Assembly: GCA_029560585.1 (NCBI GenBank) | Contig: JAKQKQ010000126.1 | Span: 1 to 62,584, forward strand | Direction of reading: 5' to 3' | Length of the DNA: 62,584 nt | Origin: Verrucomicrobiota bacterium | Lineage (GTDB): Bacteria > Verrucomicrobiota > Verrucomicrobiia > JADLBR01 | In this document: positions 54,840 through 62,584 of the stretch, piece after piece | Position numbering within the stretch: the stretch's first letter is position 1 | Layout of the letters: the number at the start of each line of letters is the position of its first letter | Made by a program: the position numbers and the translations under genes | The notes under the pieces: generated by a model | Told to the model about the DNA's origin: nothing | The model's database searches: none | The model's input: only the letters and a program-made list of their open reading frames with translations

Positions 54840-56330
54840 ATGGGCTCACAACTGAATCGCAGAGATCTCATCCGCGGCGCTGTAGGCTGGGCCGCAGCAT
54901 CCACGCTTTCCGCCTGGCCGACACGACTTCGCGCCCAGGGGGCCAATGGCGATGTGCGGATCGGCATCATCGGCGTCGGCGGGAAAGGCTCGGCCCATCT
55001 CAAAGAAGCCGCGAAATTGCAGGGCGTCCGCGTGGTCGCCATTTCCGACCCCGACACCGAGCAGATGACAAAGGCCATCACCGCGCTTGAGAAGGCCGAA
55101 TACCCGCACAAGGTCACGCCCCATAAGGACATCCGGAAGCTCCTTGAGAGCAAGGACGTGGACGCGGTGATCGTGGCGACCCCCAACCACTGGCACGCCC
55201 TGGCCGGGATCTGGGCCTGCCAGGCCGGCAAAGACGCCTACGTCGAGAAGCCCGTGTCCTATAACATGTTCGAGGGCCGCAAGCTGGTGGAAGCCGCCCG
55301 CAAGTACAAGCGCGTCGTCTACCACGGTATCCAACGCCGCTCCGACCTCGGTCAGCAGGAGGTTTGCGAGTACCTCAAAAGTGGCGCCCTCGGAAAACTG
55401 AAATTCGTCCAGGGCCCCTTCTTCCGCCTCCGCGAGAGCATCGGCAAGGCCACCGAACCCCTCCAGCCCCCCCCCTCCATCGACTATGACCTGTGGCTCG
55501 GCCCCGCGGCCAAAGAGCCCCTCATGCGCCTCAGATTCCACTACGACTGGCACTGGTTCTGGAACACCGGAAACGGCGAGATCGGCAACAACGGCCCCCA
55601 CCAGCTCGACCTCGCCCGCCGCTATCTCGGCGATCCCCTCCCCCCGCCCCGAGTCCTCACCATCGCCGGACGCTTCCTGTACGACGATGACGCCCAGACC
55701 CCCAACAGCGGCCTCGTCTTTTACGACTTCCCCGGCGCCCCGCTCATCTACGAATTCACCAACCTCCCCCTCAAGCCCGGCGTCAAGGCCGTGGGCAACT
55801 ACAAGGGCATCAAGGAGGGCGCCGTCGCCCATTGCGAAAACGGCTACATCGCCGGGGGATTCGCCTACGACAACTCCGATAAAAAGATCGAGGTGCCCGG
55901 CGCCACGGACCCGAAAAAGAAGTTCAAGTCCTTCACCCTCGATAACGGCCGCGATCACCTGCAGAATTTCATCAACTCGGTCCGCAAGCGCGAACTGCGG
56001 CCAGGTCTTAAGGACATCGAGGTCGGACATTACTCCACCTGCCTCTGCCACCTCGGCAACACCTCCTACCGCCTGGGCAAGGAGGCGCCGCCCGGGGCCA
56101 TCCTGGAGCAGATCAAGGGCAACCCGCAGGCGCTCGCCACCTTCGAGCGTATGAAGGCCCATCTCTCCGATCTCGGCATCAGGCTCGACGAGAGCAAAGC
56201 GGTCCTCGGCCAATGGCTGGAGTTCGACGCGAAGAAAGAGGTCTTCACAGGAGACAGCGCCCCCGAGGCCAACAAACTGCTCCGGCGGGCCGAGTACCGG
56301 AAACCTTACGTCGTGCCGGACAAGGTCTGA
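54840..56330 (+). CDS. Tat-exported Gfo/Idh/MocA oxidoreductase
   Basis: NAD(P)-dependent sugar-type oxidoreductase of 496 residues. A twin-arginine signal (NRRDLIRGAVGW) precedes the Rossmann fold with GIIGVGGKGSAHLKEA and the VEKPVS motif typical of MocA-family enzymes. A His-containing catalytic segment (GHYSTCLCHLGNTSYRLG) is near the C-terminus. Substrate unknown; paralogues in this group act on sugars, inositols or glycan units. A second, non-exported MocA protein is encoded 1.3 kb downstream, with a ROK protein between them. Confidence 0.85.
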   Translation: MGSQLNRRDLIRGAVGWAAASTLSAWPTRLRAQGANGDVRIGIIGVGGKGSAHLKEAAKLQGVRVVAISDPDTEQMTKAITALEKAEYPHKVTPHKDIRKLLESKDVDAVIVATPNHWHALAGIWACQAGKDAYVEKPVSYNMFEGRKLVEAARKYKRVVYHGIQRRSDLGQQEVCEYLKSGALGKLKFVQGPFFRLRESIGKATEPLQPPPSIDYDLWLGPAAKEPLMRLRFHYDWHWFWNTGNGEIGNNGPHQLDLARRYLGDPLPPPRVLTIAGRFLYDDDAQTPNSGLVFYDFPGAPLIYEFTNLPLKPGVKAVGNYKGIKEGAVAHCENGYIAGGFAYDNSDKKIEVPGATDPKKKFKSFTLDNGRDHLQNFINSVRKRELRPGLKDIEVGHYSTCLCHLGNTSYRLGKEAPPGAILEQIKGNPQALATFERMKAHLSDLGIRLDESKAVLGQWLEFDAKKEVFTGDSAPEANKLLRRAEYRKPYVVPDKV

Positions 56331-56379
56331 TGCCACCGACCCGCCCTTAGCCCACACGGCCGCGAGGCGAGAGACGACG

Positions 56380-57651
56380 ATGCCAATGACACGTCCCCCG
56401 CACGGGCGCCGCGGCTTCGACCGCAGTGATATCCGCCGCCTCAACGCCGGAAACGTCCTCCGGGAACTGCGCCTCCAGGGCGGACTGTCCAAGGCCCGCC
56501 TCGCCAACCGCACCGGCCTGACCCGCGCCACGATCTCCAATATCACCGCGGTCCTCAAGCGCTCCGGGATCATCCGCGAAACCTCATGGTCCAAGGGCGC
56601 CAGCGGTCGCCCGGGCCGCCTCCTTGAGATCGATCCGGCCTTCGGATGCGCCATCGGCATCGAGATCGACATCGGCGCCGTTACCGCAGTCCTCTCCGAC
56701 CTCGACGCGCGCACCCTCTGGCGCGGGCAGCGCGAGTTGAAGCACCACGCCTCGCCCGACTCCGCCCTCGAACTCTGCCACTCCCTCATTGCCGAAGCGA
56801 TGCGCCACGCCAATCAGGCCGGCGTCCCCTGCCTTGGCATCGGCCTCGCCCTGGCGGGCCTCGTCGATAACGAGCGCGGCGAGCTCGCGTACGGCCCCTA
56901 CCTTGGTTGGCACCACGTCCCCCTCAAACGCCTCCTCGAAGAGCGCTTCCGCCTCCCGGTCCATCTGGAAAACCAGGCCAATTGCGCCGCAATAGGCCTC
57001 AGCCACTTCGGTTCTTTCAAAGCCGTCCGCAATCTCATCTATATCAATGTCGGCGGCGGCATGGCCGCCGGCGTCCTCCTCGATGGGCGCCTCCTCCGCG
57101 GGACCCGCGGCTTTGCCGGACAGGCCGGCCACGTCCGAATCCACCCGGGCGGTGAGCCCTGCGCCTGTGGCCAAAAAGGGTGCTGGGGCGCCGAGGTCAA
57201 TATCGATACAACCCTTCGCCGGATCCGCGAGCGATGGGCCAACGCAAACCGCAAGTGCCCCTCCCCCAAAAAGCCCCGATCCAATGGCGACCACCCCGAC
57301 ATTGAGGACATTGCGGATGCCGCCGCCGCCGGCGACCCCGATGTCCTCGCCATCCTGGACCGCTCCGCCGAAACGTTCGCGATCGGCATCGCAAACCTCG
57401 CCAACCTTTTCAACCCCGAATGGGTCGTCATCGGCGGCGCCCTCCGCCCCATTCTCCCTTTCCTGAAGGAGCGCATCGAGACGGCCGCCCGCAACGGCAC
57501 GCTCCCACAGCCAGCCGACAGTCTCAAAATCGCCATCTCCACCACCGAGAACGACACCCTCACCGGATGCGTCGCCCTCGTGGTGGATCACCTGCTAGCC
57601 AACCCGCCGCTCGCCAATAAGCGACCGGCCACATCGCGGAGCAAAACATGA
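56380..57651 (+). CDS. ROK-family transcriptional regulator/sugar-kinase homologue
   Basis: Protein of 423 residues: winged helix (about 30-85; LSKARLANRTGLTRATISNI) then a ROK domain with a GHVRIHPGGEPCACGQKGCW zinc-binding cluster (His and three Cys) and the ATPase-fold loops. The DNA-binding domain points to a NagC/XylR-type regulator, with the sugar kinase activity possible but not certain. It ends on the ATG of the next gene (ATGA at 57648). Likely controls the two oxidoreductase genes and itself. Confidence 0.85.
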   Translation: MPMTRPPHGRRGFDRSDIRRLNAGNVLRELRLQGGLSKARLANRTGLTRATISNITAVLKRSGIIRETSWSKGASGRPGRLLEIDPAFGCAIGIEIDIGAVTAVLSDLDARTLWRGQRELKHHASPDSALELCHSLIAEAMRHANQAGVPCLGIGLALAGLVDNERGELAYGPYLGWHHVPLKRLLEERFRLPVHLENQANCAAIGLSHFGSFKAVRNLIYINVGGGMAAGVLLDGRLLRGTRGFAGQAGHVRIHPGGEPCACGQKGCWGAEVNIDTTLRRIRERWANANRKCPSPKKPRSNGDHPDIEDIADAAAAGDPDVLAILDRSAETFAIGIANLANLFNPEWVVIGGALRPILPFLKERIETAARNGTLPQPADSLKIAISTTENDTLTGCVALVVDHLLANPPLANKRPATSRSKT

Positions 57652-58790
57652 AACTCGCCATCGTCGGACTCGGCAACATCGGGCGCATGCACGCCCAGAA
57701 CCTCCTCGCCGGCAAGGCCCCCGGAGTCGAACTCGCCGCAATCGTCGAAAGCCGCCCCATCCCACCCGGCGAATTCGACGTCGTCCCGCACTTCGGCAAG
57801 CTCGCCGCCCTGATCAAGGCCGACGTGGCCGACGCCGTCCTCGTCGCCACCCCGTCCTTCGATCACTTCCCCACCGCCATCGCGGCCCTGAAGGCTGGCC
57901 TCCACGCCCTCGTCGAAAAACCCATCGCCCTCCATGCCGCCGACGCCCGCATTCTCGAGTCGGCCGCCAAAAGGACGAAATGCAAAATCGCCGTCATGCT
58001 CAACCAGCGCCTCGATAACCGATACGAGCGCATCCGTGACATCGTGGTGTCCGGCAAACTCGGCCATGTCCGGCGCTTCTCCTGGGCCATGACCAACTGG
58101 TTCCGCCCCGATATCTATTTCACGTCCAGCCCCTGGCGCGGCACCTGGAAGGGCGAGGCCGGCGGCGCCCTCCTGAATCAGTGCATCCACAACCTCGATA
58201 TCCTCGCGTGGCTCTTCGGCATGCCCAAGCGCCTCCGCGCGTATTGCGCCATGGGCAAGTACCACAAGATCGAAGTCGAGGACGAGGTCAACGCCTGCAT
58301 GGAATTCCCCAACGGCATCAGCGGCTCGTTCGTCGGATCCACCGGCGAACACCCCGGCGTCAATCGCCTCGAGATCTTCGGCGACCGGGGAACCCTCCTG
58401 TTCAATAACGACGAACTCGTCATCACCACCCTGAAACAATCCCTCCAGGAGTATTCCGCCACGACCACGGACCCGTTCGGTACGCCGGAATTCGACCGGA
58501 TCCGCGAAACGCTCGCCCCCGCGCCCCCGCGCCACTCCGACATCATTCGCAACTTCGCGGACTATATCGCCACCGGCGCGCCCCCCATCGGCCCCGCCCG
58601 AGATGGCGCCCAATCCGTCGAACTCGCGAACGCCATGCTCTATTCCACGTGGACGAACCGCGACGTCACCTTCCCGCTCGACGCCGCCGCCTACAAGCGC
58701 GCCCTCATGCGCCGCATCGCCAAATCCCACCTCCGCAAACCCTCAGTCACCGTCGCCCCCGTCACCTCGATGGGCAAGTCGTTCAGGTAA
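57648..58790 (+). CDS. Cytosolic Gfo/Idh/MocA oxidoreductase
   Basis: NAD(P)-dependent oxidoreductase of 380 residues. N-terminal KLAIVGLGNIGRMHAQNL, EKPIALHAADA and the GWRGTWKGEAGGALLNQCIHNLDILAWLFG-type catalytic region (split here) are as expected. Coupled by ATGA to the ROK gene. Unlike the first MocA protein it has no export signal, so the two may act on the same compound in different compartments. Confidence 0.87.
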   Translation: MKLAIVGLGNIGRMHAQNLLAGKAPGVELAAIVESRPIPPGEFDVVPHFGKLAALIKADVADAVLVATPSFDHFPTAIAALKAGLHALVEKPIALHAADARILESAAKRTKCKIAVMLNQRLDNRYERIRDIVVSGKLGHVRRFSWAMTNWFRPDIYFTSSPWRGTWKGEAGGALLNQCIHNLDILAWLFGMPKRLRAYCAMGKYHKIEVEDEVNACMEFPNGISGSFVGSTGEHPGVNRLEIFGDRGTLLFNNDELVITTLKQSLQEYSATTTDPFGTPEFDRIRETLAPAPPRHSDIIRNFADYIATGAPPIGPARDGAQSVELANAMLYSTWTNRDVTFPLDAAAYKRALMRRIAKSHLRKPSVTVAPVTSMGKSFR

Positions 58791-59026
58791 TCCAGAGCCG
58801 ACGACCAGACCCGCATCCCCGCTTCCCTGCAGCCAATGCGGGCGGCTGGCGATTCGCCTTGGTCTCGGCGAGAGATCCCCGTGCCCAAACCCCCAATGCC
58901 AACGCGTCCGCACCTCGCAGCCCTTGCCCGCCATTCACCCGCCCTCGCCCATCGCTCGTCCCCCGGCGTTCCGCGCCCGTCGCTCACCAAGGCCAACTTC
59001 TCCTTTCCTTCCCTATTAGATCCACG

Positions 59027-59032
59027 TATGCT
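59027..59032 (+). promoter_or_regulatory. -10-like box for the PQQ-propeller lipoprotein gene
   Basis: TATGCT ends 6 bases before the ATG at 59039. The -35 region is weak. The 248-base gap upstream (58791-59038) shows no other feature. Confidence 0.35.
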
Positions 59033-59038
59033 TATCGC

Positions 59039-62000
59039 ATGTCCGCCCCACGCCCCGCGCGGCCTGTACGAGGGCACCCCCGGATCACCTCGCCCCGCCA
59101 TCCCCTGATATCGGTTCTGGTCGGATCGGCAGTCGCCCTGATGGGCTGCGCGCCGCCTTCGGCCAAGAGCCGGACTGAGGATCTCCCAGGGCAACGCGCC
59201 ACTTCCCCCGGCATCATCATCGTCATCGACGAAACCAACTGGGAGTCCGCCATCGACACCGCCCGCCACGGGAACGCGCTCGTGTACACACAGATCGCGG
59301 ATCCATCTGTCGCGGACCGCGCCCGCCCGGCAGCGGAGGCAGCCGGCCTCGATCCGTCCCGGATCCAAATCGACGTCGGCCCGTTGGACCAACTTCATTT
59401 GGCCGATGATGTCGCCGATGGCTTGATCATGCGCCAGTCCACGGCCACCCCAAGCGAACGCGAGATCCTCCGGGTCCTCCATCCCGGCGCCCTAGCCCTC
59501 GTGGGGAATAGGACGATCGTCAAACCGACTCCCGACGGCCTCGATGATTGGACGCACCCGTATCACGGCCCCGACAACAACCCCCTTTCCCGCGACCGCC
59601 TGGCCCGAGCCCCCTTTCTCACTCGGTTCATCGCCGAACCCCGCTATGCGCCAGCCCCCCAAGTGGCGCTCGCATCCGCCGGACGGGTCTTCCACGCGTT
59701 CGGTCATGTGGCGTGGCACGAGCGCGAAGAGCCCTTCCTCTCCACCCTGGCCGCCTTCAACGGCTGGAACGGGACCCTGCTCTGGAGACGTCCCCTCCCC
59801 AAGGGCATGATGGTTCACCGCAACACGTTCGTCGCCACGCCCGATTCGGTCTTTGTCGGCGACGAACCATCCTGCGTCCGAATCGATGCGGCCACGGGAC
59901 AAACCCGGGGCGAGATCCGTCCGCCGCCTGGCTCCGCCCCCGGCTCGTTCTGGAAGTGGATGGGCCTTGAGGGGGGCACACTGTTTGCCCTGATCGGCGA
60001 ATCCGAGCCCCGCGATGAAGAGCAGCGCTGGAAACGCACCGCCCACGGCTGGCCGTGGACCGCCATTTCCACAGGCTACAACACGCCGGAAAACGCCTGG
60101 GGATTCGGCGCCGACTTCTTCGCCTTCGACCCAGCCTCCGGCCGCGTCCGATGGCACTACCGCGAATCATCCCCGGCCGATGCCCGGGCCGTCTGCCTCG
60201 GTGACGGATGCATCTTCGCTTTCCGATTCGGGGAATTTCTCACCTCCATCGATACGAAAACGGGGAAGCCCCGCTGGCGAAAGACGCCCCAGAGCGATCC
60301 CGCGCTCTTCGCGACCATCGGCCAATCCCTGCCCCGCCAAGGCTGGCAGACGAATTGGCGCACGGCCGCCTATCTCAAGTGCGGGCATGGCGCGCTGTTC
60401 TTCGCGGGTCCCCAGCTCGGAAAACTCCTGGTCCTCTCCGCCGATGACGGCCGCGTCCTCTGGCAGGATGCCTACGACAACTTCCAACTGATCCTCCGCG
60501 ACGACGCCCTCTACGGTATCGGTGGCGGCAAATGGGGTGAGAACATCAGCCGCAAGTTCGATCCGCTGACAGGCAGGGTCCTCGCCGAGTTGCCGATAGG
60601 TCGCCGCGCTTGCACCCGGCCCACCGCCACCGAGCAGGATATCTTCTTCCGCGCCATGGGCGGCTCCGTCCGGTTAAACGACGCCATCGGAAGACCGCTC
60701 TGGATCTCTCCGATGCGACCCGAATGCCACAGCGGCGTGATCATCGCGGGCGGCAGCCTCTACTGGTCGCCCTATGCCTGCGATTGTCAGCTCACCCTTA
60801 ACGGTTTCGTCGGCCTCGCGCCCGCCAAGGACTTCGATTTCACCCCCAGCCAGATCACCCCCGACCGCCTCGTCATCGGCCCCGGCGGCACGACACCTTC
60901 CTCCGAAACAGAAGCCCCCTCCTCGGACTGGCCCACGTTCCGTGCCAACACGAGCGCCACCTGCGCCAGCCTCGCCACGATCCCAAATGATGTGGCGCCA
61001 CTCTGGCAGACCCGCCTCCACGCCGCCGCCAAGACCCCGCCCACCGCCCCGACGGTCGCCCTCGGCATGGCCTACCTCGCCGATGGCCATGGTTGTGCCC
61101 ACGCCATCGACCTCGCCACCGGCAAGGAGCGATGGCGCTTCCGCACCGGAGGCGAAATCCGCATCCCGCCCACGATCTGGAATGGCCGCGCCCTCTTCGG
61201 TTCCGCCGACGGGTGGGCCTACTGCTGCGATGCGGCCACCGGACGGCTCCTCTGGCAGTTCCGCGCCGCCCCCATCGAACGCAAGATCCCAGTCTTCGGC
61301 CGCCTGCTATCCACTTGGCCCGCCTCCAGCGGCATCCTCGTGGACACCAAAGGCACCGCCTTCGTCGCCGCCGGAATCGTCAATTATGACGGCACCTACA
61401 TCTACGCCCTCGATGCCGCCACCGGTGCCCTCAAATGGAAGAACGACACCTCCGGTCACCTCGACACCGAAGCCCGCACCGGCGCCAGCGCCCAAGGACA
61501 TATGCTCCTCCACGCAGATCGCCTGTACCTCGCCGGCGGCAATGCCATCTCCCCCGCCATCTACAGCACCGCCGATGGTCACTGCCTCAATGATCCCGCC
61601 CCCCTCGCCCGCTGCGAGTCCACGAGCCCCCGAGGATGGGAACTCTACCTCGTCGGAAATCGCGTCATCGCCGCCGGTAAACCCTTCTACGCACACCCCG
61701 ACATCCCCGTCTACGACGTCACGGTCACCAAAAGAATCCTCCATGCCACCAACGGACAGCGCGACATCGCCTGGACCGACGGACAGAAACTCGCCTGCTT
61801 CCCACCCCTCTCTCCCTCGGCTCTCAATCTCGCCCCCACCGATGAGAAAAAGGGCCAACACATCATCCAACCCTGGGGCGCGTTTCAGCCAAACCTGCCC
61901 CCGGTCTGGACGTTAACCTGTTCAAACTCCGTCTCAGTAGCCCTCGCCCAAAACGCCGCCCTGATCGCCTACCCCGACTCCCTCGTCGCCCTCCGCCTGA

Positions 62001-62128
62001 CCGACGGTTCCAACCTCTGGACACAGCCACTCCCCGCCCCGCCCGTCCCATGGGGGCTCGCCCTCGGATCCGCCGGCCAGTGCCTCCTCTCCCTCACCAA
62101 CGGCGCCCTCGTCTGCTTCGGACATTGA
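59039..62128 (+). CDS. Lipoprotein with methyltransferase-like remnant and PQQ-type beta-propeller
   Basis: Exported lipoprotein of 1,029 residues. The signal ends in a lipobox LMGC. Residues about 60-175 resemble a class-I SAM-methyltransferase fold (NALVYTQIADPSVADRARPA, EILRVLHPGALALVG) but the glycine-rich SAM loop is lost, so it is probably a binding remnant. Residues 175-1020 form BamB/PQQ-like propellers with repeated Trp-strands (GRVRWHYRESS, GKPRWRKTP, GALKWKNDTSG). ATG 59039 is chosen for the lipobox; the frame runs further upstream antisense. Found in many PVC-type genomes, function unknown. It follows the MocA/ROK/MocA group. Confidence 0.75.
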   Translation: MSAPRPARPVRGHPRITSPRHPLISVLVGSAVALMGCAPPSAKSRTEDLPGQRATSPGIIIVIDETNWESAIDTARHGNALVYTQIADPSVADRARPAAEAAGLDPSRIQIDVGPLDQLHLADDVADGLIMRQSTATPSEREILRVLHPGALALVGNRTIVKPTPDGLDDWTHPYHGPDNNPLSRDRLARAPFLTRFIAEPRYAPAPQVALASAGRVFHAFGHVAWHEREEPFLSTLAAFNGWNGTLLWRRPLPKGMMVHRNTFVATPDSVFVGDEPSCVRIDAATGQTRGEIRPPPGSAPGSFWKWMGLEGGTLFALIGESEPRDEEQRWKRTAHGWPWTAISTGYNTPENAWGFGADFFAFDPASGRVRWHYRESSPADARAVCLGDGCIFAFRFGEFLTSIDTKTGKPRWRKTPQSDPALFATIGQSLPRQGWQTNWRTAAYLKCGHGALFFAGPQLGKLLVLSADDGRVLWQDAYDNFQLILRDDALYGIGGGKWGENISRKFDPLTGRVLAELPIGRRACTRPTATEQDIFFRAMGGSVRLNDAIGRPLWISPMRPECHSGVIIAGGSLYWSPYACDCQLTLNGFVGLAPAKDFDFTPSQITPDRLVIGPGGTTPSSETEAPSSDWPTFRANTSATCASLATIPNDVAPLWQTRLHAAAKTPPTAPTVALGMAYLADGHGCAHAIDLATGKERWRFRTGGEIRIPPTIWNGRALFGSADGWAYCCDAATGRLLWQFRAAPIERKIPVFGRLLSTWPASSGILVDTKGTAFVAAGIVNYDGTYIYALDAATGALKWKNDTSGHLDTEARTGASAQGHMLLHADRLYLAGGNAISPAIYSTADGHCLNDPAPLARCESTSPRGWELYLVGNRVIAAGKPFYAHPDIPVYDVTVTKRILHATNGQRDIAWTDGQKLACFPPLSPSALNLAPTDEKKGQHIIQPWGAFQPNLPPVWTLTCSNSVSVALAQNAALIAYPDSLVALRLTDGSNLWTQPLPAPPVPWGLALGSAGQCLLSLTNGALVCFGH

Positions 62129-62148
62129 TCCGACTCGAAAACGGGGAG

Positions 62149-62168
62149 GGACGCCGGCCCCGGCGTCC
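62149..62168. repeat. GC-rich intergenic hairpin, family copy B
   Basis: Identical to 2035-2054: 9-bp stem, 2-base loop. The flanking GGGAGGG is shared. Confidence 0.7.
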
Positions 62169-62199
62169 GCGTCCCACCGGATCCGCGGTTCCTGGGCTA

Positions 62200-62426
62200 A
62201 CCTGCATGTTTCACGCTTCCGCGTGAAACATGCAGGCTCAAAGGAAAACCGCGCTCCGAAAGACGCGATTTTCGAGGGTCTGGTGCCACCGATCCGCGAA
62301 ACACACTCTCCAACCGCGAAAAATCCCAGTCTTTGCCAGACCTTTCCCAATAAATGGCTCTCATGGCGCGGTTTTCCCAGAGCCCGGATATTTCACAGCC
62401 CGCAAGGCTGTGAAATATCCGCGCTA
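62200..62426. repeat. Twin-hairpin dispersed element, copy 2
   Basis: The left stem (62201-62236) and the right stem around CGGATATTTCACAGCC are both perfect 16-bp pairings. The core is collinear with 16769-16993 for about 190 bases with scattered substitutions and no indels; near the right stem it is two bases longer. Confidence 0.75.
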
Positions 62427-62446
62427 ACCCAGCCCACGAGGCGAGG

Positions 62447-62584
62447 CTGTCTCAAAACTCAAACGCCCAACACGGAACACCCAACAATCAATGCCCATCT
62501 GATGATAGAGGGGACTTCCAATGGTGTGCGGCGCGCGACAATGCACGGCATCTCACAGAGATGCCCTACAAAATTTGTAGGCCG
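62447..62584. repeat. Right arm of the 138-bp inverted repeat, MITE-like, cut by the window end
   Basis: Reverse complement of 2146-2283 with about 8 differences and no gaps. It starts with CTGTCTCAAAAC, the same terminal motif as the left element. The element probably continues past base 62584. Confidence 0.75.

Larger units (their letters stand above)
62129..62584. other. Right-hand intergenic region with three repeat families
   Basis: Holds the GC hairpin (62149-62168), twin-hairpin copy 2 (62200-62426) and the right arm of the inverted repeat (62447-62584). No gene is seen. Open frames in it that resemble each other come from the repeats. Confidence 0.7.

Noticed and set aside
1-62584. 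CRISPR arrays
   Set aside because: No regularly spaced direct repeats were seen; the repeats found are dispersed palindromes.
1-62584. Prophage, integrase or transposase genes
   Set aside because: None recognised in any frame.

Overview
The window reads as chromosome of a GC-rich Gram-negative bacterium. It encodes outer-membrane lipoproteins with lipoboxes, a C-terminal-Phe beta-barrel, a PEP-CTERM surface protein, bacterial Complex I subunits and ordinary leucine, chorismate and folate genes. The many secreted beta-propeller proteins (LVIVD, BNR/sialidase-like, FG-GAP, PQQ-like), paired Gfo/Idh/MocA oxidoreductases, an S55 peptidase and a PEP-CTERM protein suggest the PVC superphylum or a nearby candidate phylum (Verrucomicrobiota, Planctomycetota, Hydrogenedentota or Sumerlaeota type). 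This is inference from gene content; no rRNA or marker phylogeny is available. No prophage, CRISPR array, transposase or plasmid gene is visible.

Layout. 1-2.4 kb: an LVIVD beta-propeller gene cut by the window edge, then a repeat-rich intergenic stretch. 2.4-10.8 kb: a housekeeping block on the plus strand (leuC, leuD, RNase PH, glutaredoxin, a membrane protein, a thioredoxin-like protein without CxxC, an M16 protease, pabB, an ApbE-type flavin transferase). 11.0-12.8 kb: a small TMEM14-like membrane protein and an NtrC-like regulator lacking key sigma54-contact motifs, divergent from a stand-alone receiver. 12.8-21.7 kb: a YyaL/DUF255 protein, a GHL10 glycoside-hydrolase-like protein, a left-handed beta-helix acyltransferase-like protein, and a secreted propeller paired with an S55 peptidase. 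22.0-31.8 kb: a GntR/FCD regulator heading an array of four secreted BNR (sialidase-like) proteins, two of them fusions, around a DapA/NanA-type aldolase. 32.0-42.7 kb: an envelope block with a 1,500-residue PEP-CTERM beta-solenoid, an octaheme cytochrome c/TPR protein, a FecR-beta-helix protein and an outer-membrane barrel. 43.0-49.4 kb: tRNA-Leu(GAG) and nuoBCDEFG, with a BamE-like lipoprotein gene between nuoD and nuoE. 49.5-54.7 kb: transglutaminase, aroC, a LacI-type regulator and a PPi-type phosphofructokinase. 54.8-62.1 kb: a Tat-exported MocA oxidoreductase, a ROK protein, a second MocA oxidoreductase and a large PQQ-propeller lipoprotein.

Three features run through the window. Genes are often joined by 4-base ATGA/GTGA overlaps. 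Several operon heads have a -10-like TAnnnT box only 6-10 bases before the start codon, suggesting leaderless mRNAs. Intergenic gaps carry several families of structured dispersed repeats; two families show paired compensatory changes between copies, and one pair forms a ~138 bp inverted repeat almost at the two ends of the window. The most unusual gene-level regions are the GntR-BNR-aldolase array, the octaheme/FecR/barrel envelope block, and the degenerate NtrC-like regulator beside a lone receiver.
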